DNA from: Flavobacterium sp. CS20
GTDB lineage: Bacteria; Bacteroidota; Bacteroidia; Flavobacteriales; Flavobacteriaceae
DNA: 64,000 bases
Reading direction: 5' to 3'
NCBI RefSeq assembly: GCF_018080005.1
Contig: NZ_CP073015.1
Span: 2,508,501 to 2,572,500, forward strand
In this document: positions 63,842-64,000 of the stretch, one piece after another
How the letters are laid out: every line of letters begins with the position of its first letter
Numbering within the stretch: position 1 is the first letter of the stretch
Program-made: the position numbers and the translations under genes
The notes under the pieces: model-generated
Databases searched by the model: none
What the model was told of the DNA's origin: nothing
What the model saw: only the letters and a program-made list of their open reading frames with translations

Positions 63842-64000
63842 TTTGTATATCCTTATGAATTAAAAGAAAATTGCCTTTATATCGCTCCTCAAAACTCAAT
63901 TGATTCTTTGGTGGAAACAGCTTGTTAATCCGTCTTGATAATTCCAAGAATTTTAAAAAGCGTTCTCCTCCAGAAAGTTTTAAAAAATCTTCCTGCTGTT
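63825..64000 (-). CDS. Partial gene coupled to the nucleotidyltransferase, cut by the window end
   Basis: At least 57 codons on the minus strand, ending at TGA 63825-63827 inside the start of the nucleotidyltransferase gene. The visible residues are SGGERFLKFLELSRRINKLF, then SFEERYKGNFLLIHKDIQND and EMG at the end. The beginning is outside the window. The overlap indicates translational coupling, as in toxin-antitoxin-like pairs. The family is not recognised from this portion. Confidence 0.6.
   Translation of the reverse strand, partial: QQEDFLKLSGGERFLKFLELSRRINKLFPPKNQLSFEERYKGNFLLIHKDIQNDEMG

Overview
The window looks like chromosome of a marine-type Flavobacteriaceae (Bacteroidota). It is AT-rich. 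Promoters of the TTG-17-TAnnTTTG type are visible, for example 33792-33819. The gene families are typical of the group: a CusA/CzcA transporter fused to TolC, a PdeM-type phosphoesterase, DUF4254, DUF3332 and DUF6702 proteins, peptide MFS transporters, CarboxypepD_reg proteins and a membrane pyrophosphatase with a Flavobacterium-like glutamate placement. I cannot name the species; the load of pseudogenes and repeats would fit a genus such as Psychroflexus, but that is a guess.

Layout. 1-8.2 kb: ordinary core genes (NlpC/P60 lipoprotein, ComEC, FolP, acyl-CoA dehydrogenase, PhoD-like phosphatase, a cystathionine gamma-synthase-type gene broken by an in-frame stop, TerC). 8.3-26.8 kb: an accessory metal-resistance region, almost all on the minus strand, visibly richer in G+C than its surroundings and bounded by an IS3 remnant and an IS1634-like element. 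It carries two P1B ATPases (a CPC type and an SPC type), three Fur-family repressors, two SpoIIAA-like proteins (one broken), a broken amino-acid permease, a PII-like protein and a CusB/CusA-TolC efflux system. Many of these genes carry nonsense codons or frameshifts. 26.9-28.3 kb: an initiator tRNA gene, a GIY-YIG nuclease gene, a tRNA remnant, and seven tandem tRNA-fMet-derived repeat units carrying two palindromic insertions each. This is the most unusual structure in the window. 28.3-51.7 kb: core genes (MerR, M23 peptidase, AlaS, YfcE-like, PPK2, Smr protein, cysteine desulfurase, an internally deleted BioB, a cupin, PdeM, two M1 peptidases, DprA, a cation/proton antiporter, an MBL hydrolase, an S8 protease). 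51.7-53.6 kb: a small accessory block with a truncated HTH regulator, a frameshifted uracil-DNA-glycosylase-like gene between 99-bp direct repeats, and an 11-copy tandem repeat. 53.7-64 kb: soluble and membrane pyrophosphatases, DUF4254 and glycosyltransferase 9, a MITE copy, a thioredoxin-like protein, two peptide transporters and a nucleotidyltransferase pair.

How the parts work together. The metal region would export divalent cations across both membranes (P1B ATPases to the periplasm, the RND-TolC system to the outside) under Fur-type metal sensing, if still functional. The two pyrophosphatases would remove PPi, one of them conserving the energy as an ion gradient. Several lesions are single-base losses in short homopolymers (near 19255, 20309, 45027 and 59495), so uncorrected sequencing errors must be excluded before those genes are called dead. 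The in-frame stops (near 6138, 17109, 21356 and 23984) are substitutions and look more like real decay.
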